From Gracilaria domingensis (taxonomy: Eukaryota > Rhodophyta > Florideophyceae > Gracilariales > Gracilariaceae), in the NCBI GenBank assembly GCA_022539475.1, contig VCMS01000011.1, forward strand, positions 248,001-312,000: a stretch of DNA of 64,000 nucleotides, written 5' to 3'. Below are positions 20,477-31,283 of this stretch, one piece after another. How positions within the stretch are numbered: the first letter of the stretch is position 1; each line of letters starts with the position of its first letter. Under the pieces are notes generated by a model that was not told the DNA's origin, ran no database searches, and saw only the letters and a program-made list of their open reading frames with translations. The translations under genes were made by a program, and so were the position numbers.

Positions 20477-21474
20477 TTAATGGTTGGGATGGACTTGTAA
20501 AATGTATGGTTATGGTAAACTTCGTCAGCTGGTTTTCTTCAACTGTGTAATGTTACAGTGGGATATACTTTCTCTGTCCCTGGATAGAAAGGGCTAAGAG
20601 ACGCATCTTTCGTCTGTGATTGTTGCTGAGTTACAGAAACGAGGACACGAATTTGCACCTGTGGCGATTCGTTATGAGAAGGTAGCAAGAGACAGCGGAT
20701 CCAATAGATCTAATTGCATATTGCCGAACGAGCAAAGCTCACCACTGATTTGAAGTCGTTGGTAAGATACAGTAATTCTAATGGGCTAATCATAGGACTC
20801 TACCAGAACAAGAAGGTGATCGTGCACGTATTGAATAGGGAGCGTGCGATGCTACTGTGAAAAGAGTCAAGAGTACTCTGATTTTAGTTAGGCGAGCTCT
20901 GGTGAGCTCAAGTGACAAGAGGTTGCAATCAAAGTTGTGCGTGACTTGGCTATGCGACAAGCAAGCGTTTGGGCGGGGGTGAGGGTGGTGAAAGTTTCTG
21001 AGGCCATGCAGAGGGATGAACGATATAACTCGTGACGCTCGCCTGCCAGCTTTTTTTGGAGGGAATAATCAGAGCAGCCAATAGATCGCATCCATAAATA
21101 CATATTTCAAGAGACTTGAAATATTGGTTGAGGGACGCAATGAACGTTGTTGACACTGCCGAATCCTGATAAACAAAAGTGAGCTGAACGCGAGGATGGG
21201 GGCGCGGAGGGGGGAAGGGGAAGGAAATGTACATGACGCACGGAGTTAATGAATGGGGGGACAGCACAAGGTGACGAAAACGCCATGCGCTATTGTTGGA
21301 GAAGACGGCGGAAGCTGGTGAGCTGACTGATATCGAAAGTGATGCAGTGGCACACGGAGCATGCGCTCTGTTGGCCCGAAAAATAGCGAAAACATTGACT
21401 GTCACTGCTGCACTGCGGTAAGGTGAGAAGGTCGGTGAGACCAGCCGTGTGCAATTTGCATAACTGATTGAGCT
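20477..21474. other. 1-kb convergent intergenic region
   Basis: No supported gene. A 151-codon minus-strand frame (20950-21405) and an 84-codon one overlapping the next gene's 3' end have natural-looking composition but no homology or start context, so neither is called. Confidence 0.35.
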
Positions 21475-22656
21475 TCATCCGATTCCCCGTTCTGAAGGTC
21501 CCGATGACGACGCACCGCCGTGGTGAAAGCGCGGATCGAGAGGAGGAGGTTGCAAACCCTGTCGATATCCCGATTCGTATCGCCGAATTCGTTCTTCCAG
21601 GGCACCCCTCAGTGTGCGTCGAGACACCGGTCGCTTTTTCTTCTGCCCAGGTAGCCGCGACGGCACCAGGAGCTCCTTTTCGCTCTGGTCTACTGCGGTG
21701 ACCGCCGCCATGTCGTACACATACGAAGAATCCACAGCCGGTGACTGTGTTAGTTGTAGCAATAGCAGACTCACAATGGCGCGACATACTTCACCTTTGA
21801 AGAGCTCAAAATCGGCCACAACTGGCCTCTCGCTGATGACGGCGCGCGTCAAGGTCTGCCAACGTTGCTCATTCTGTTCGGTATCCATCGACTGCAGCCA
21901 CGGCGTCATGAAGTCCACCGCTTTGTCCTCGCGCGGCATTCCGCGTGTCTCCCTCACGTCGGTGTCCATCACAACCTGCGGAGGGGTGACGTTATGACAA
22001 AATTGTTGCGCATAGCGACGTGCTCTGAGCACGTGCATGTCGTCGAGCTGAGGAACGCGCGCATAGAAGGGTAAAAAATTGTTCTGGATCATCTCCAGCT
22101 CCATGTGAGTGGCTTCGGTGCCAAACTGCGCGGGCGTGAGCGTCGGAACTGCACGCTCTGGCTGCCTTTGGGGTATGGGTGACTCGGTGAATAGCAATCG
22201 GGCTTGAAACTCTGAATACGCAGCTAACACAAACGCGAAGTCCAAAAACCACATTAAAGAGTTCTTCTTTACATCGTGACGACGCTGCCACGAGTAAACA
22301 CTGCGGATACGAGTCTTAACGGTTTCCTCTGGTACGGAGGAGCGGCGCTTAAGCTCGGCTTGAATGTACGTCTGTTCAACGATTTCCCATACAATTTGGT
22401 CCTTGAGTTTGTGCAGTTCAGAGATGGACGATATTAGGTGTGCTAAACGGATGTCGGCGATGATGGTTCGCCACGGAGCTCCAAAGGTCCACATGTTTAA
22501 AGTGCGCAGTTGATCGCTCCAGTTGCCCCACTCGTAATGTCCGCGGCCAGGGCGGTCGCTGGAGGAGGCGGCGTCTATCCAGCGGGGGAAGACGTTGATG
22601 CCAAGCAGAAAGTTTTGTACGCAAGTTTGGAGCCTCTCCGGAGACGCTACGCGCAT
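21475..22656 (-). CDS. Unrecognised 393-aa protein
   Basis: No family recognised. From the ATG at 22656 the protein is 393 aa. It is mainly helical, with Trp-rich segments early on (RWIDAASS, GHYEWGNWSDQLRTLNMW), a coiled region EIVEQTYIQAELKRRSSVPEETVKTRIRSVYSWQRR split by short loops, and a basic C-terminal stretch GQKKKRPVSRRTLRG. No signal peptide or clear membrane helix is seen. An in-frame ATG at 22851 would add 65 residues. That extension is read from a pyrimidine tract, is rich in Ser, Pro, Phe and Leu, and all three minus-strand frames are equally open there, so the inner start is preferred. Codon use and length argue that this is a real gene. Confidence 0.6.
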   Translation of the reverse strand: MRVASPERLQTCVQNFLLGINVFPRWIDAASSSDRPGRGHYEWGNWSDQLRTLNMWTFGAPWRTIIADIRLAHLISSISELHKLKDQIVWEIVEQTYIQAELKRRSSVPEETVKTRIRSVYSWQRRHDVKKNSLMWFLDFAFVLAAYSEFQARLLFTESPIPQRQPERAVPTLTPAQFGTEATHMELEMIQNNFLPFYARVPQLDDMHVLRARRYAQQFCHNVTPPQVVMDTDVRETRGMPREDKAVDFMTPWLQSMDTEQNEQRWQTLTRAVISERPVVADFELFKGEVCRAIVSLLLLQLTQSPAVDSSYVYDMAAVTAVDQSEKELLVPSRLPGQKKKRPVSRRTLRGALEERIRRYESGYRQGLQPPPLDPRFHHGGASSSGPSERGIG

Positions 22657-22689
22657 CGCACGACGGCTAGCTCGTCCGATGCGCGGTTT

Positions 22690-23300
22690 TGGGTGAGAGC
22701 AGTGCGGAAGGGGTTGGATAAGAGGTGAGAAGTGAATAGTAGGCTCGAGAGGGTAAGCACGGGAGAGAGTGGAGAAGGGGGGCGTGCAGAGGCGAATGGT
22801 AGCGTAATAAAGGAGAGAGTGACAAGAATATACAAAGGAGAAGGAAAACATACGTTGAGATGAGGAGGGTGGGGGTGGGGGGTGGGGAGTGGGGGGAAGG
22901 GGGCGGGTGTGTGCAGGGTGTAAGGAGGGCGAAGCGGGTGCTTTCGGAAGGGACGAGCGTGTGGGGGTGGCGGGGGGAGAGGTTCAGGGAAGAGGGGGGT
23001 GGATGGTATACGGAGGTTGATTGATTGGAGGAGGGAGTGGTGGGGATGAGGGAGTAGAGGAGGTTTGGAGGGAGAGCTGAGTGTATAATAAGGGGGGTTA
23101 AGGTTTGGGAATGGAGATATGGAGATGGGGAAAGCAACAATGCGGTGGATAAAAGGTGGATAGAGTAATGGATGAGATGTGGGGAGTGTGTACGGGAAGA
23201 GGGGGTGAGGCGTACGAGAGGAGGGGTGTTGAGGGGTGGGGGGAGTGGGGCGGTAAGGGAGGGGGGGGGGTGTGGGGGGGAATAGGACTTGATGAGAAGT
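22690..23300 (-). other. Long purine/pyrimidine-asymmetric leader or promoter
   Basis: About 600 bp in which the plus strand is almost entirely G and A with many runs of three to ten G; the minus strand is pyrimidine-rich. It lies directly upstream of the minus-strand gene at 21475-22656. It has many G-quadruplex-type runs and mirror-like stretches capable of triplex formation. No coding sequence is supported within it. Confidence 0.55.
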
Positions 23301-24458
23301 AGCGAGAGGGCTACGGGCAATGGCGGTACAGTGGAGGGATACTGAGACGCATGGGGGCGGGGCGGGTGCTGAGGTGCAGCGGACAAATGGGATCGGGAGG
23401 TACGCGTATATTGGGGGGTTGGGCATTGCGGGGGGCTATTTTTGCGGGACAGTGGCGGGGGCGGCGAAGACGGGGACGGGCGCAGGGGTGGTGCCAATGG
23501 AGTGGTTGGGGGATTGGAGAGTTGGAACGGGAATTGGGGGGCGGGGGTAAGCGATCAACGGGGGCGAAGTGTAAGTCGGGCGCGGTAAGTGGGGTGCGGT
23601 GCGGGGCGGACGGTGGAACACGAACATAGCGATGCATGTGGCGCACGCAAGGCGCGCTTGCGCGAGCCGCGCAGGGGCGGCAAGCGGCGGCGCGCGCGTG
23701 GCGCTGGTTGATCTCATGATGATGGAGCGCGAAGTGCTTGCCGCCGCCGCGCATACAGCGCTGACCACTGGCGCGCAGCGCATCGCCCAAGCAATTGCTG
23801 CGGCGGCGCTGGCGCGCACGCCACGCATCATGCGCCAAGCTGCGGCGGCGCGCGGCGGAGCGCGTTCGCGCGGCGCGCCGTCGCGCGAGAAGCGCGCGCT
23901 GTAAACGGCGCGCGGAGAACGCGCTCAATTCACGGCGCGCGCGCTCAAATCAGCGCGCCGCGGCGCGAGCACGGCGCATCCTCTCCCCCGCACTGCGGCG
24001 CGTGGCCGCGTGCGCCGTCCATGAGGCGCGCGCGCGCCGCGCCAAACAGCGCCGCGCGCGCGCGCGCTGCCAGCCGCCGCCAAACAACAAACGTGGGCGC
24101 GCGCGCCGCGCGCCGCGCGCCGCGCGCCGGACGTCGCGTCGCGCGCCGCGACAGAGCGCGCCCGCCGGCCCTGCGCCCGGCGCCCTCCCGCCGCGCGCGG
24201 CGTGGCGCGCCACGTGCGCGCGCTGCACACGTGCGCGCGTGGACACGTCGCGTCGCTCATGTGCCATGCGTGAGTACGCACCCCGGCGCCTCGCTGCCCC
24301 GCCGTCAGCACGGCGCTCCCGCGCTGGCTGCGCCACCTTCTCCGCCTCTCGCGCGCGCCCCCGGCCCCTCCCCCGCCCCCGCCGCGCCCCGCCGCGCCCA
24401 TGCGTCCGCTTCGCCGCCGCCGCCGCTGCCGCCGCCGCCACCGCCTCCCGCCCACACC
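23301..24458 (+). promoter_or_regulatory. GCGC-rich island upstream of the aspartic protease
   Basis: From 23640 to 24440 it is dominated by GCGC and GCC triplets. Very long overlapping frames on both strands are a consequence of this composition. The protease leader just before the ATG is C-rich. Confidence 0.45.
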
Positions 24459-26210
24459 ATGAGCGCCGTCCGTCTCGTCGTGCGGCTTGCGCGGCTCGCG
24501 CTGCTCGCGCTCGTGGCGTGTCCCATCGCCGCGCAGCGCGTCTCGCTGCCGCTGCAAGTCAGCCCGCCGCGCAAGCTCGCCGCCCCTTCGTCGCGCGCTG
24601 TCCCGCATCAACTGCGTCTGCTCGAGCCCGGCTTGCCCAATGTGTCCCGCCCAGTGTCCGTCGACTTACTCGGGGGCATCACTGCCGTGGGCGAGTACTA
24701 CACCCGCATTTTGGTGGGCGGTCAGCCTATCCGCGTCCAGATTGACACGGGCTCCTCCACTCTCGCGCTGCCCGTCGCCGGTTGCGCCCGCTGTCTTCCC
24801 ACCGATCAGCGCTACAATCCGCGTGTGTCCAACTCGCAGCACGTACGCACCGTTTCGTGTGTACATCAATTGTGCCAGCCGGACATGTGTTCCGTGCATC
24901 ACTGTGGCGCCTGTTCGGCCACTGACGCCTGTTGCGCCGAGCACAATGAGCAGGCCTGTGCCTTCAGGCTCTCGTATGGAGACGGAAGTTACGCCCGCGG
25001 TGAACTCATGATTGACACGCTTACGTGGGGAAATGTCTCCGCCCCGGTTGTGTTCGGCGGTATTCTCGATGACAGCTCTGATTTTCAGCGCGATATGGTC
25101 GATGGAATTCTCGGCATGGCATACAAATCGCTCGCTTGCAACCCTACCTGCGTTGAACCTCCGCTTCAACAGATGGTCAAGGCGGGCGTCATCTCGGACA
25201 GCTTTTCCATCTGTGTTACGGCGCGAGGCGGTCGCCTTATACTCGGCGACTACGATCCGTCGCTTGGAACTTCGCCGCCAAAGTATGTTCCGCTTGCGCT
25301 CTCGGATCCACCGTCGTACTACACGATGAACGTCTCAAATAGAATCACTGTTGGCGATCGGCAGCTTAATGTGCCCAACTTGCGTTCGGGTATCCTAGAC
25401 AGCGGTACGACGCTTGTTGTCGTATCTGAGACAACTTTCATACTCATGCTGAATCACATGATGCAACATCATTGCGATGTAGAAGGAATGTGCGAGGATC
25501 CATCCTGGTTTATGCCCTCTGTCTGCACACAGCTTTCTGATGAAGACCTTGAGAAAATGCCTTCCTTTGTGTTCCATCTTGGATCAAACGGCGAGTTCGA
25601 CATGGAGTTACGACCTTCAGACTACATGCTACCACTCAACAAGCCTGGTCGTGCTGGATATCGCTGCGTGGGATTTATGGCCATGAAGGAAATGCAAGAT
25701 GGCACTGATATCATTTTCGGAAACACTATAATGCAGCGCTACGTTACGCACTACGATCGCCAAAACAAGCGCCTTGGTTTTGCAGAGTCTGTTCCAGATT
25801 GCGGCGCCGTTACTAACTGTTCTTCTTATACACAATGCCGAGAGTGTGCAGCAGCTGCATCACACTGTGCATTTGACTATCGTTCTCATACATGTCACGA
25901 ATCACAACCCACTCTTGGTATAGTGCCATATCCCCGTTGCACTGGTACTGCTTGTATGTGTCGACTGGGACCCCAGGCACCTCTGGTATTCGGGGTCGTC
26001 GCAGGGCTTGTCAGCGCACTCGTTACTGGGTTGCTCACTCTTCTTGTTATAGTGCTTTACAGTCGCCGTGGATTAAATGCAGCCATGCATGAGCATCCAC
26101 CAGCGTATTCACTAGCTGGCGGGGATGATCTGGATGAGGATCAAGACGGTTCTGATGATCAACAATTCGTTCAACCGACAAAGAAATATATGCCAGTTCC
26201 AACAGAATGA
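24459..26210 (+). CDS. Membrane-anchored pepsin-family aspartic protease
   Basis: 583-aa type I membrane protease. Residues 1-26 (MSAVRLVVRLARLALLALVA onward) are a signal peptide and explain the choice of the ATG at 24459. The two catalytic motifs are IDTGSS (D96) and LDSGTT (D314), with the flap region near LSYGDGSY (171-178). There is an unusual Cys-rich insertion after the first motif (about 109-167). A Cys-rich module with the pattern C-x-(5)-C-x-(6)-CREC-x-(7)-C-x-(7)-C (about 447-485) resembles a plexin/PSI fold. One membrane helix (507-534) is followed by a 49-residue acidic cytosolic tail with a PPAY motif and YMPV, possible sorting signals. Likely in the secretory or endosomal system. 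Substrate unknown. Confidence 0.9.
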   Translation: MSAVRLVVRLARLALLALVACPIAAQRVSLPLQVSPPRKLAAPSSRAVPHQLRLLEPGLPNVSRPVSVDLLGGITAVGEYYTRILVGGQPIRVQIDTGSSTLALPVAGCARCLPTDQRYNPRVSNSQHVRTVSCVHQLCQPDMCSVHHCGACSATDACCAEHNEQACAFRLSYGDGSYARGELMIDTLTWGNVSAPVVFGGILDDSSDFQRDMVDGILGMAYKSLACNPTCVEPPLQQMVKAGVISDSFSICVTARGGRLILGDYDPSLGTSPPKYVPLALSDPPSYYTMNVSNRITVGDRQLNVPNLRSGILDSGTTLVVVSETTFILMLNHMMQHHCDVEGMCEDPSWFMPSVCTQLSDEDLEKMPSFVFHLGSNGEFDMELRPSDYMLPLNKPGRAGYRCVGFMAMKEMQDGTDIIFGNTIMQRYVTHYDRQNKRLGFAESVPDCGAVTNCSSYTQCRECAAAASHCAFDYRSHTCHESQPTLGIVPYPRCTGTACMCRLGPQAPLVFGVVAGLVSALVTGLLTLLVIVLYSRRGLNAAMHEHPPAYSLAGGDDLDEDQDGSDDQQFVQPTKKYMPVPTE

Positions 26211-27315
26211 TGCCCTTGGTGCACTAGGTGCGCAGACTTCTGGCTTTCATTTTGAGGACGTTCATCGACGCAATGACCACCGCCTGGTCGCTGATGTATG
26301 GAACTTATTCTAGTTGAGCAATCGGCGTCTCAATGTTTTGTGAAGGTACCTTTGTACAACTCAGCCATCTCTGTTAATCATTGACTGGTGTTAACAGCTT
26401 TGTTCATTTTTGTTGCTCTCAGCATGGTTAAATCCATTCTGCTCTGATATTGAACATCCCGGGATTGCGGTAGTGCTGTGACTGGGGCGCAGCGGAATTT
26501 GGTTGGGTCAATACGAGTGCGAGAGCTTTCTTAATAACTTATAATATTATCATTTGGCTTTGTCGGGGGGCAATAGCTATGTGTACATTCTGTTCTTTAC
26601 AACAAAGTAGAAATCCAAATGCGTATAGGTTTAGCATTTCGTCACATGCCGCGGTTAGGCCGCTTGTCACGAGTCTACAGAATTAACGGGATGAAAACGG
26701 GCATGGGGGCCCCAAAGTCAACTCCCTGATTTTGCCCAAGAAACATTCCATTCAGCAGATTACGGCAGCTTTGTTTAGTTTTAGAACTCACTTGTAGACG
26801 GTGATGTATCTTCGCAGAAAGCGATATAAAAACGTGAGCATCCTGGAGCCGAGCGCAACTAATAAAGCTTCAACAGTCCATAGCGAGTAGCGAGAGGTAG
26901 AAGGCTTCTTTGCTATACTATACCGAGGTTAGGCTGTGGGCTGGGTAGGATGTCTAGAGCGCATGTAGAAATTTTGTCCTAAATAAACTGTATCCTTCTG
27001 CTTCGTATCGTTGTTTTGTGTTCAGGTGCTTGTTTTTGAGTTGTGCTAATGATCTCCACGAGATCAGTTTCTTAGATGCATCAATACGCTACTCTCTTTT
27101 CTGTCTCTTCTCCTTTCGTCTCCCGTTTTGTAGTCCAGGAAGTTAAAGGAGTGCCCGAACAGGACGGCAACCTCTTTAGAGGCGCGGATCTTCTTGGTGG
27201 AACTAATTGTATTCACTCAAACCTGCTTGGGCTTTGATCAGACACCCCTCAGTTTTGGACATTGTGGGCTTATGTCAAAAGTCTATGTGTTGCTGATTGC
27301 TTTTCACCCGGACAG
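26211..27315 (+). other. 1.1-kb intergenic region before GlyRS
   Basis: 3' region of the protease gene and promoter of the GlyRS gene. No gene seen. A 7-bp inverted repeat (TGATCTC) with 3-nt spacer lies at 27050-27066, a length expected by chance. Confidence 0.4.
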
Positions 27316-30300
27316 ATGGATCGTTTTGCGTTCGGTTTCGCTCCGACAGTTAGTGTCGTTCTTCGCCGACCCGCCCCTATCCTACGCAAGTTTTCAATTC
27401 CTCGACAAGCTTCTCTTCGAAGATGCCGGCAGCTCGCTACAAGGTGCGCTGTCACTGCATCTCCTGACAGGGCGTCTCCGTCCCCAACTGTATCGCCCGA
27501 AGTGAAGAAAGCGTTGACGTTTCAGGACGCTCTTCTTCGTTTACAACAATACTGGTCCTCCAAAGGATGCATCGTTTGGCATCCATATAATCACGAAGTT
27601 GGCGCAGGTACGATGAACCCAGCAACATTTCTTCGTGTACTAGGGCCAGAGCCTTGGTCTGTTGCATACGATGAACCGTCAATACGACCCGATGACTCGC
27701 GGTACGGAGAAAATCCAAATCGCTTGCAGCGACATACTCAGTTTCAGGTCATAATAAAGCCAGCTCCAGATTGTGCTCAGGAGCTGGTCGTGGGTTCCTA
27801 CCACGCCCTTGGGATAGATACTTGCAAGCATGATATTCGCTTTGTGGAAGACAACTGGGAATCCCCAGCCTTGGGTGCTTGGGGCTTGGGCTGGGAGGTG
27901 TGGCTGGATGGGATGGAAGTCACCCAGTTCACATACTTTCAACAAGCCGGGGGTATGTCTTTAGATTCTGTTGCAGTGGAGATTACTTATGGTTTGGAGA
28001 GGATAATTATGGCCTTGCAAGGGAAGGAACACTTCAAGGACATCGTATTCGCGCCAGGCATTAGTTATGGGGAAATATTCGGTCAGAGCGAACGTGAAAT
28101 GAGTATGTACAATCTTGATGTCGCAGATGTTCAACGAAATAACCAAATGTTTGGTATATACGAACGTGAAGCCAATATGCTGCTGGCGAAGCGACTTCCA
28201 GTACCTGCGTATAATTACCTACTAAAAGCCAGTCACACGTTCAACGTTCTCGATGCACGCGGAGCTATTGGTGTCACGGAGAGAGCCAGGTACTTTCAAC
28301 GAATGCGAGCACTCGCGCGAGATGCGGCCAAACTATGGCTTCAAAGCAGGGAGGAAAATGGATTTCCCCTTCTGAAGAATGAGCCCCTGTCGTTCGATGA
28401 AAGATCACCTCATATTGCTCATGGCACAGCAGCCGAAGCAGGCACCTCAGACCTGGTGCTTGAGATTGGTGTTGAAGAGCTTCCTGCTTCCGATGTCAAC
28501 GACGCCGTAGCACAGCTGCAGAAACTGGTCAATGGCATCCTTAGTGAAGCCCAACTTTCCTTTTCCTCTATTGATGTCCATGGAACACCTCGCCGTATCA
28601 CTGCCTATATCAGAGACCTACAAACACGCCAAAGTGACGAAGTAAAACGTGTTCGAGGTCCACCACTAAGAGTAGCGTTAAAGGACGGTAAGCCTACCAA
28701 AGCCGCCACTGGCTTTATGCGGTCTCAGGGTGTTGTTAGCGAAGAAGACGTCGTGTACGACGAAGATCAGGGATATATGTATGCTGTTGTACAGAAGACC
28801 GGGAGATCTGCTGTCGATGTTCTTGGACAATCGCTTCCATCTTCTTTATTGGGAAAACTCGGTTTTAAGAAAACCATGCGTTGGAATGACTCCGGAGTTT
28901 CTTTTTCGAGACCCATTCGATGGATTCTATGCTTGCTCGGTGACCAGACAATTGCTTTTGACTATGCTGGTGTAAAAAGCTCAAACCGAACACGATCGCT
29001 GAGGGGAAGCAACGGGTTCGCAACGGAAGTGTTAGTGAAAAGCGCGTCTGATTACCATGATGTTTTGAAGGATATGAACGTTGAGTTGGCAGGAGAAAAC
29101 CGAGCTTCTCGGATACGTAAAGAGGCATCGCATCTTGCATCAAAAGTTGGTGGGAGCGTTCCCAAGAAGTATATGGAAGGGGATTTGCTAGGTGAGATCA
29201 AGGATCTTGTGGAGAACCCGATTCCCCTTCTTGGCTATTTTGACTCTCGTTTCCTCAGCTTACCTGAAGAAGTCCTCATTTCAGTTATGACTAAGCATCA
29301 ACGATATTTACCGGTTGTTGATGAATCAAATGGGAATCTTCTAAACTGCTTTATCACTGTGGCCAACGGCGACGAAACATTGATGGACGTAGCCGCGATT
29401 CGGAGAGGCAACGAGGCTGTACTACGTGCAAGATACTCTGATGCGGCATTTTTCTATGAGAAAGACACGAAAGGGAAGACACTTGGCGACTTTGTTCCCA
29501 AACTCTCTGGACTAATGTTTCAAGAGGCTTTGGGGTCGATGCTCGACAAAGTGAACAGAGTCAAATTGTTAACTCCAAAGCTCTGCCAGATTATTGGTGT
29601 TTCTGAACGAGATGCTGAGATAGCAGATCAAGGGGCTGCTCTATACAAAGCTGATCTAGCGACCGCTATGGTTGTCGAAATGACATCTCTTGCCGGCACA
29701 ATGGGGCGACACTACGCCATGAAATCTGGAGAGGTTTCTACCAATGTATCTGAGGCTATTTTTGAAGCCGCCCTTCCTCGCTTCAGCGGAGACGAAGTTG
29801 CAAAGTCTACGGCCGGAGCCATTCTATCAGTAGCGGATCGTCTTGATTCACTAGTCTCTCTTTTTGCAGTTGGTCTGATGCCTAAGTCCACTGCTGATCC
29901 TTTCGCCTTACGGAGGGCAGCTTTAGGCATTGTGCAAACATTGCTCGAAAATGATATTGATATTGACATTACTGACGGAACACGAGTTGCTGCGGAAGTC
30001 GTTAGTAGCACAACGAAGCTATCTGTTTCTTCCAGCGTATGTGACGCAGTGGCAGAGTTTGTGTGCAAACGCCTTGAGGGATATTTGCTGGACAACAAGC
30101 GATTTCCGGATGATGTTGTGAAAGCGGTGCTCGCCGTAACCAGAAATTCGAGGAGTTCAGTTGCTGCCGTGAAACTCTGCGAAAGTCTTGCCCTTCAGCA
30201 GAACGATAATGCCGAAAAACTTTCCATTGCACATGAAGTGTATTCTCGAGCAGCTCGTCTGTTAAAATCAGTGAAGGACATAGCCGTTCAAGACATACTT

Positions 30301-30594
30301 GATGCTTCGGTGGATGACGAATTATTTGAAAGTGATGAAGAACAGTTTTTGTGGAATGCCTTGAAAGACCTGGAAGAGGACGAGGCTTCCTTACCTTTCT
30401 CTGATTACGGTTCTTTGGTTGCAAGAAAAGTTGAGCAACTGTGCCGCATCAAAGAAAACGTGGATGCTTTCTTTGACAACGTTTTCGTAAATAGTGAGGA
30501 TGAACAGATACGACGGAATCGTTTGGCAATCTGTTCAAGAATTGTCGGTATAGTGGAAAATCTTTTTGATATGTCTCTTTTGAGAAGAATGTGA
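27316..30594 (+). CDS. EDD1: Organellar glycine-tRNA ligase, fused alpha-beta (bacterial type)
   Basis: 1092-aa single-chain version of the bacterial tetrameric glycyl-tRNA synthetase, like plant EDD1, serving plastid and often mitochondrial translation. The first 50 residues after the ATG at 27316 are Arg-, Ser- and Ala-rich (transit peptide). The alpha-subunit region runs to about residue 350 and shows [23 protein letters not shown] and [18 protein letters not shown], hallmarks of GlyQ. The beta-subunit (GlyS) region follows from about 370 ([15 protein letters not shown]), with [38 protein letters not shown] and an all-alpha anticodon-binding (DALR) end. Catalytic glycine activation sits in the alpha half. 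A single exon of 3.3 kb. Confidence 0.96.
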   Translation: MDRFAFGFAPTVSVVLRRPAPILRKFSIPRQASLRRCRQLATRCAVTASPDRASPSPTVSPEVKKALTFQDALLRLQQYWSSKGCIVWHPYNHEVGAGTMNPATFLRVLGPEPWSVAYDEPSIRPDDSRYGENPNRLQRHTQFQVIIKPAPDCAQELVVGSYHALGIDTCKHDIRFVEDNWESPALGAWGLGWEVWLDGMEVTQFTYFQQAGGMSLDSVAVEITYGLERIIMALQGKEHFKDIVFAPGISYGEIFGQSEREMSMYNLDVADVQRNNQMFGIYEREANMLLAKRLPVPAYNYLLKASHTFNVLDARGAIGVTERARYFQRMRALARDAAKLWLQSREENGFPLLKNEPLSFDERSPHIAHGTAAEAGTSDLVLEIGVEELPASDVNDAVAQLQKLVNGILSEAQLSFSSIDVHGTPRRITAYIRDLQTRQSDEVKRVRGPPLRVALKDGKPTKAATGFMRSQGVVSEEDVVYDEDQGYMYAVVQKTGRSAVDVLGQSLPSSLLGKLGFKKTMRWNDSGVSFSRPIRWILCLLGDQTIAFDYAGVKSSNRTRSLRGSNGFATEVLVKSASDYHDVLKDMNVELAGENRASRIRKEASHLASKVGGSVPKKYMEGDLLGEIKDLVENPIPLLGYFDSRFLSLPEEVLISVMTKHQRYLPVVDESNGNLLNCFITVANGDETLMDVAAIRRGNEAVLRARYSDAAFFYEKDTKGKTLGDFVPKLSGLMFQEALGSMLDKVNRVKLLTPKLCQIIGVSERDAEIADQGAALYKADLATAMVVEMTSLAGTMGRHYAMKSGEVSTNVSEAIFEAALPRFSGDEVAKSTAGAILSVADRLDSLVSLFAVGLMPKSTADPFALRRAALGIVQTLLENDIDIDITDGTRVAAEVVSSTTKLSVSSSVCDAVAEFVCKRLEGYLLDNKRFPDDVVKAVLAVTRNSRSSVAAVKLCESLALQQNDNAEKLSIAHEVYSRAARLLKSVKDIAVQDILDASVDDELFESDEEQFLWNALKDLEEDEASLPFSDYGSLVARKVEQLCRIKENVDAFFDNVFVNSEDEQIRRNRLAICSRIVGIVENLFDMSLLRRM

Positions 30595-31283
30595 CGAGGA
30601 GAAGAACAGACAACCCCGTTTAGTTCTTAAACGTGTGACGTCAGGCGTCTCAATATTTCAAAGTTTCAGTTTTGCTTCCTATGAACTGAATCTCAGCTTG
30701 AGTTCTTTTGGCAAGATGACGATGGTATCTGCGCGGGTGCTATCAGCCGATGTGAAGCGATATTTGAACGGATCCTTGAGAAATGTGTTGAATGAACGGT
30801 TGTGATATCAAACACTGCTCTACAATTCGTTGAACTGAATTCCTTTTTGCAGGAAGTGCTCTAATATCACATTGCTGGAAGAACGTGGTGGGGTCTGCCG
30901 GTCTTAAATCATATTCTTGTGACTGCTTTGAGGTCTACTCTTGGACAACCGTATTAGTTTTTGGTCTCTCTATACTTACATCGCTATTTGAACCGCTTTA
31001 GAGAGCGCCATGTAAGAAAACGTCTTGTGCCTGTACCATAATGGGGTGTACATGATATGACTGGTCTTTGTTTAACGTCATTGATTCATGTAGCTCTGCC
31101 AGCCTGCAGAGCCCATGACAACCTCTTGAGCTTATCCACCTTCATCTTCAGTTGACAAGCATCTGTCTCATCCATTTTCTTGTTTCGCGACAAGCCAGTT
31201 CTTTTACACGCAGGGGACTATTGGAGACCTACTTGTGAAAAGATAGTATACTGCGTTATCATAATACTTTCGCCTTTGCCAAG
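30595..31283 (+). other. Intergenic region between GlyRS and armadillo gene
   Basis: No gene seen. A 7-bp inverted repeat with a 6-nt spacer (GCTCTGC) lies at 31093-31112. Confidence 0.4.

Noticed and set aside
22667-23497. 276-codon minus-strand frame rich in Pro and Ser
   Set aside because: Read from a pyrimidine tract that is open in all three frames; no domain, and the composition explains it.
23795-24745. 316-codon plus frame rich in Ala and Arg
   Set aside because: GCGC-rich island; overlaps the real aspartic protease start in another frame.
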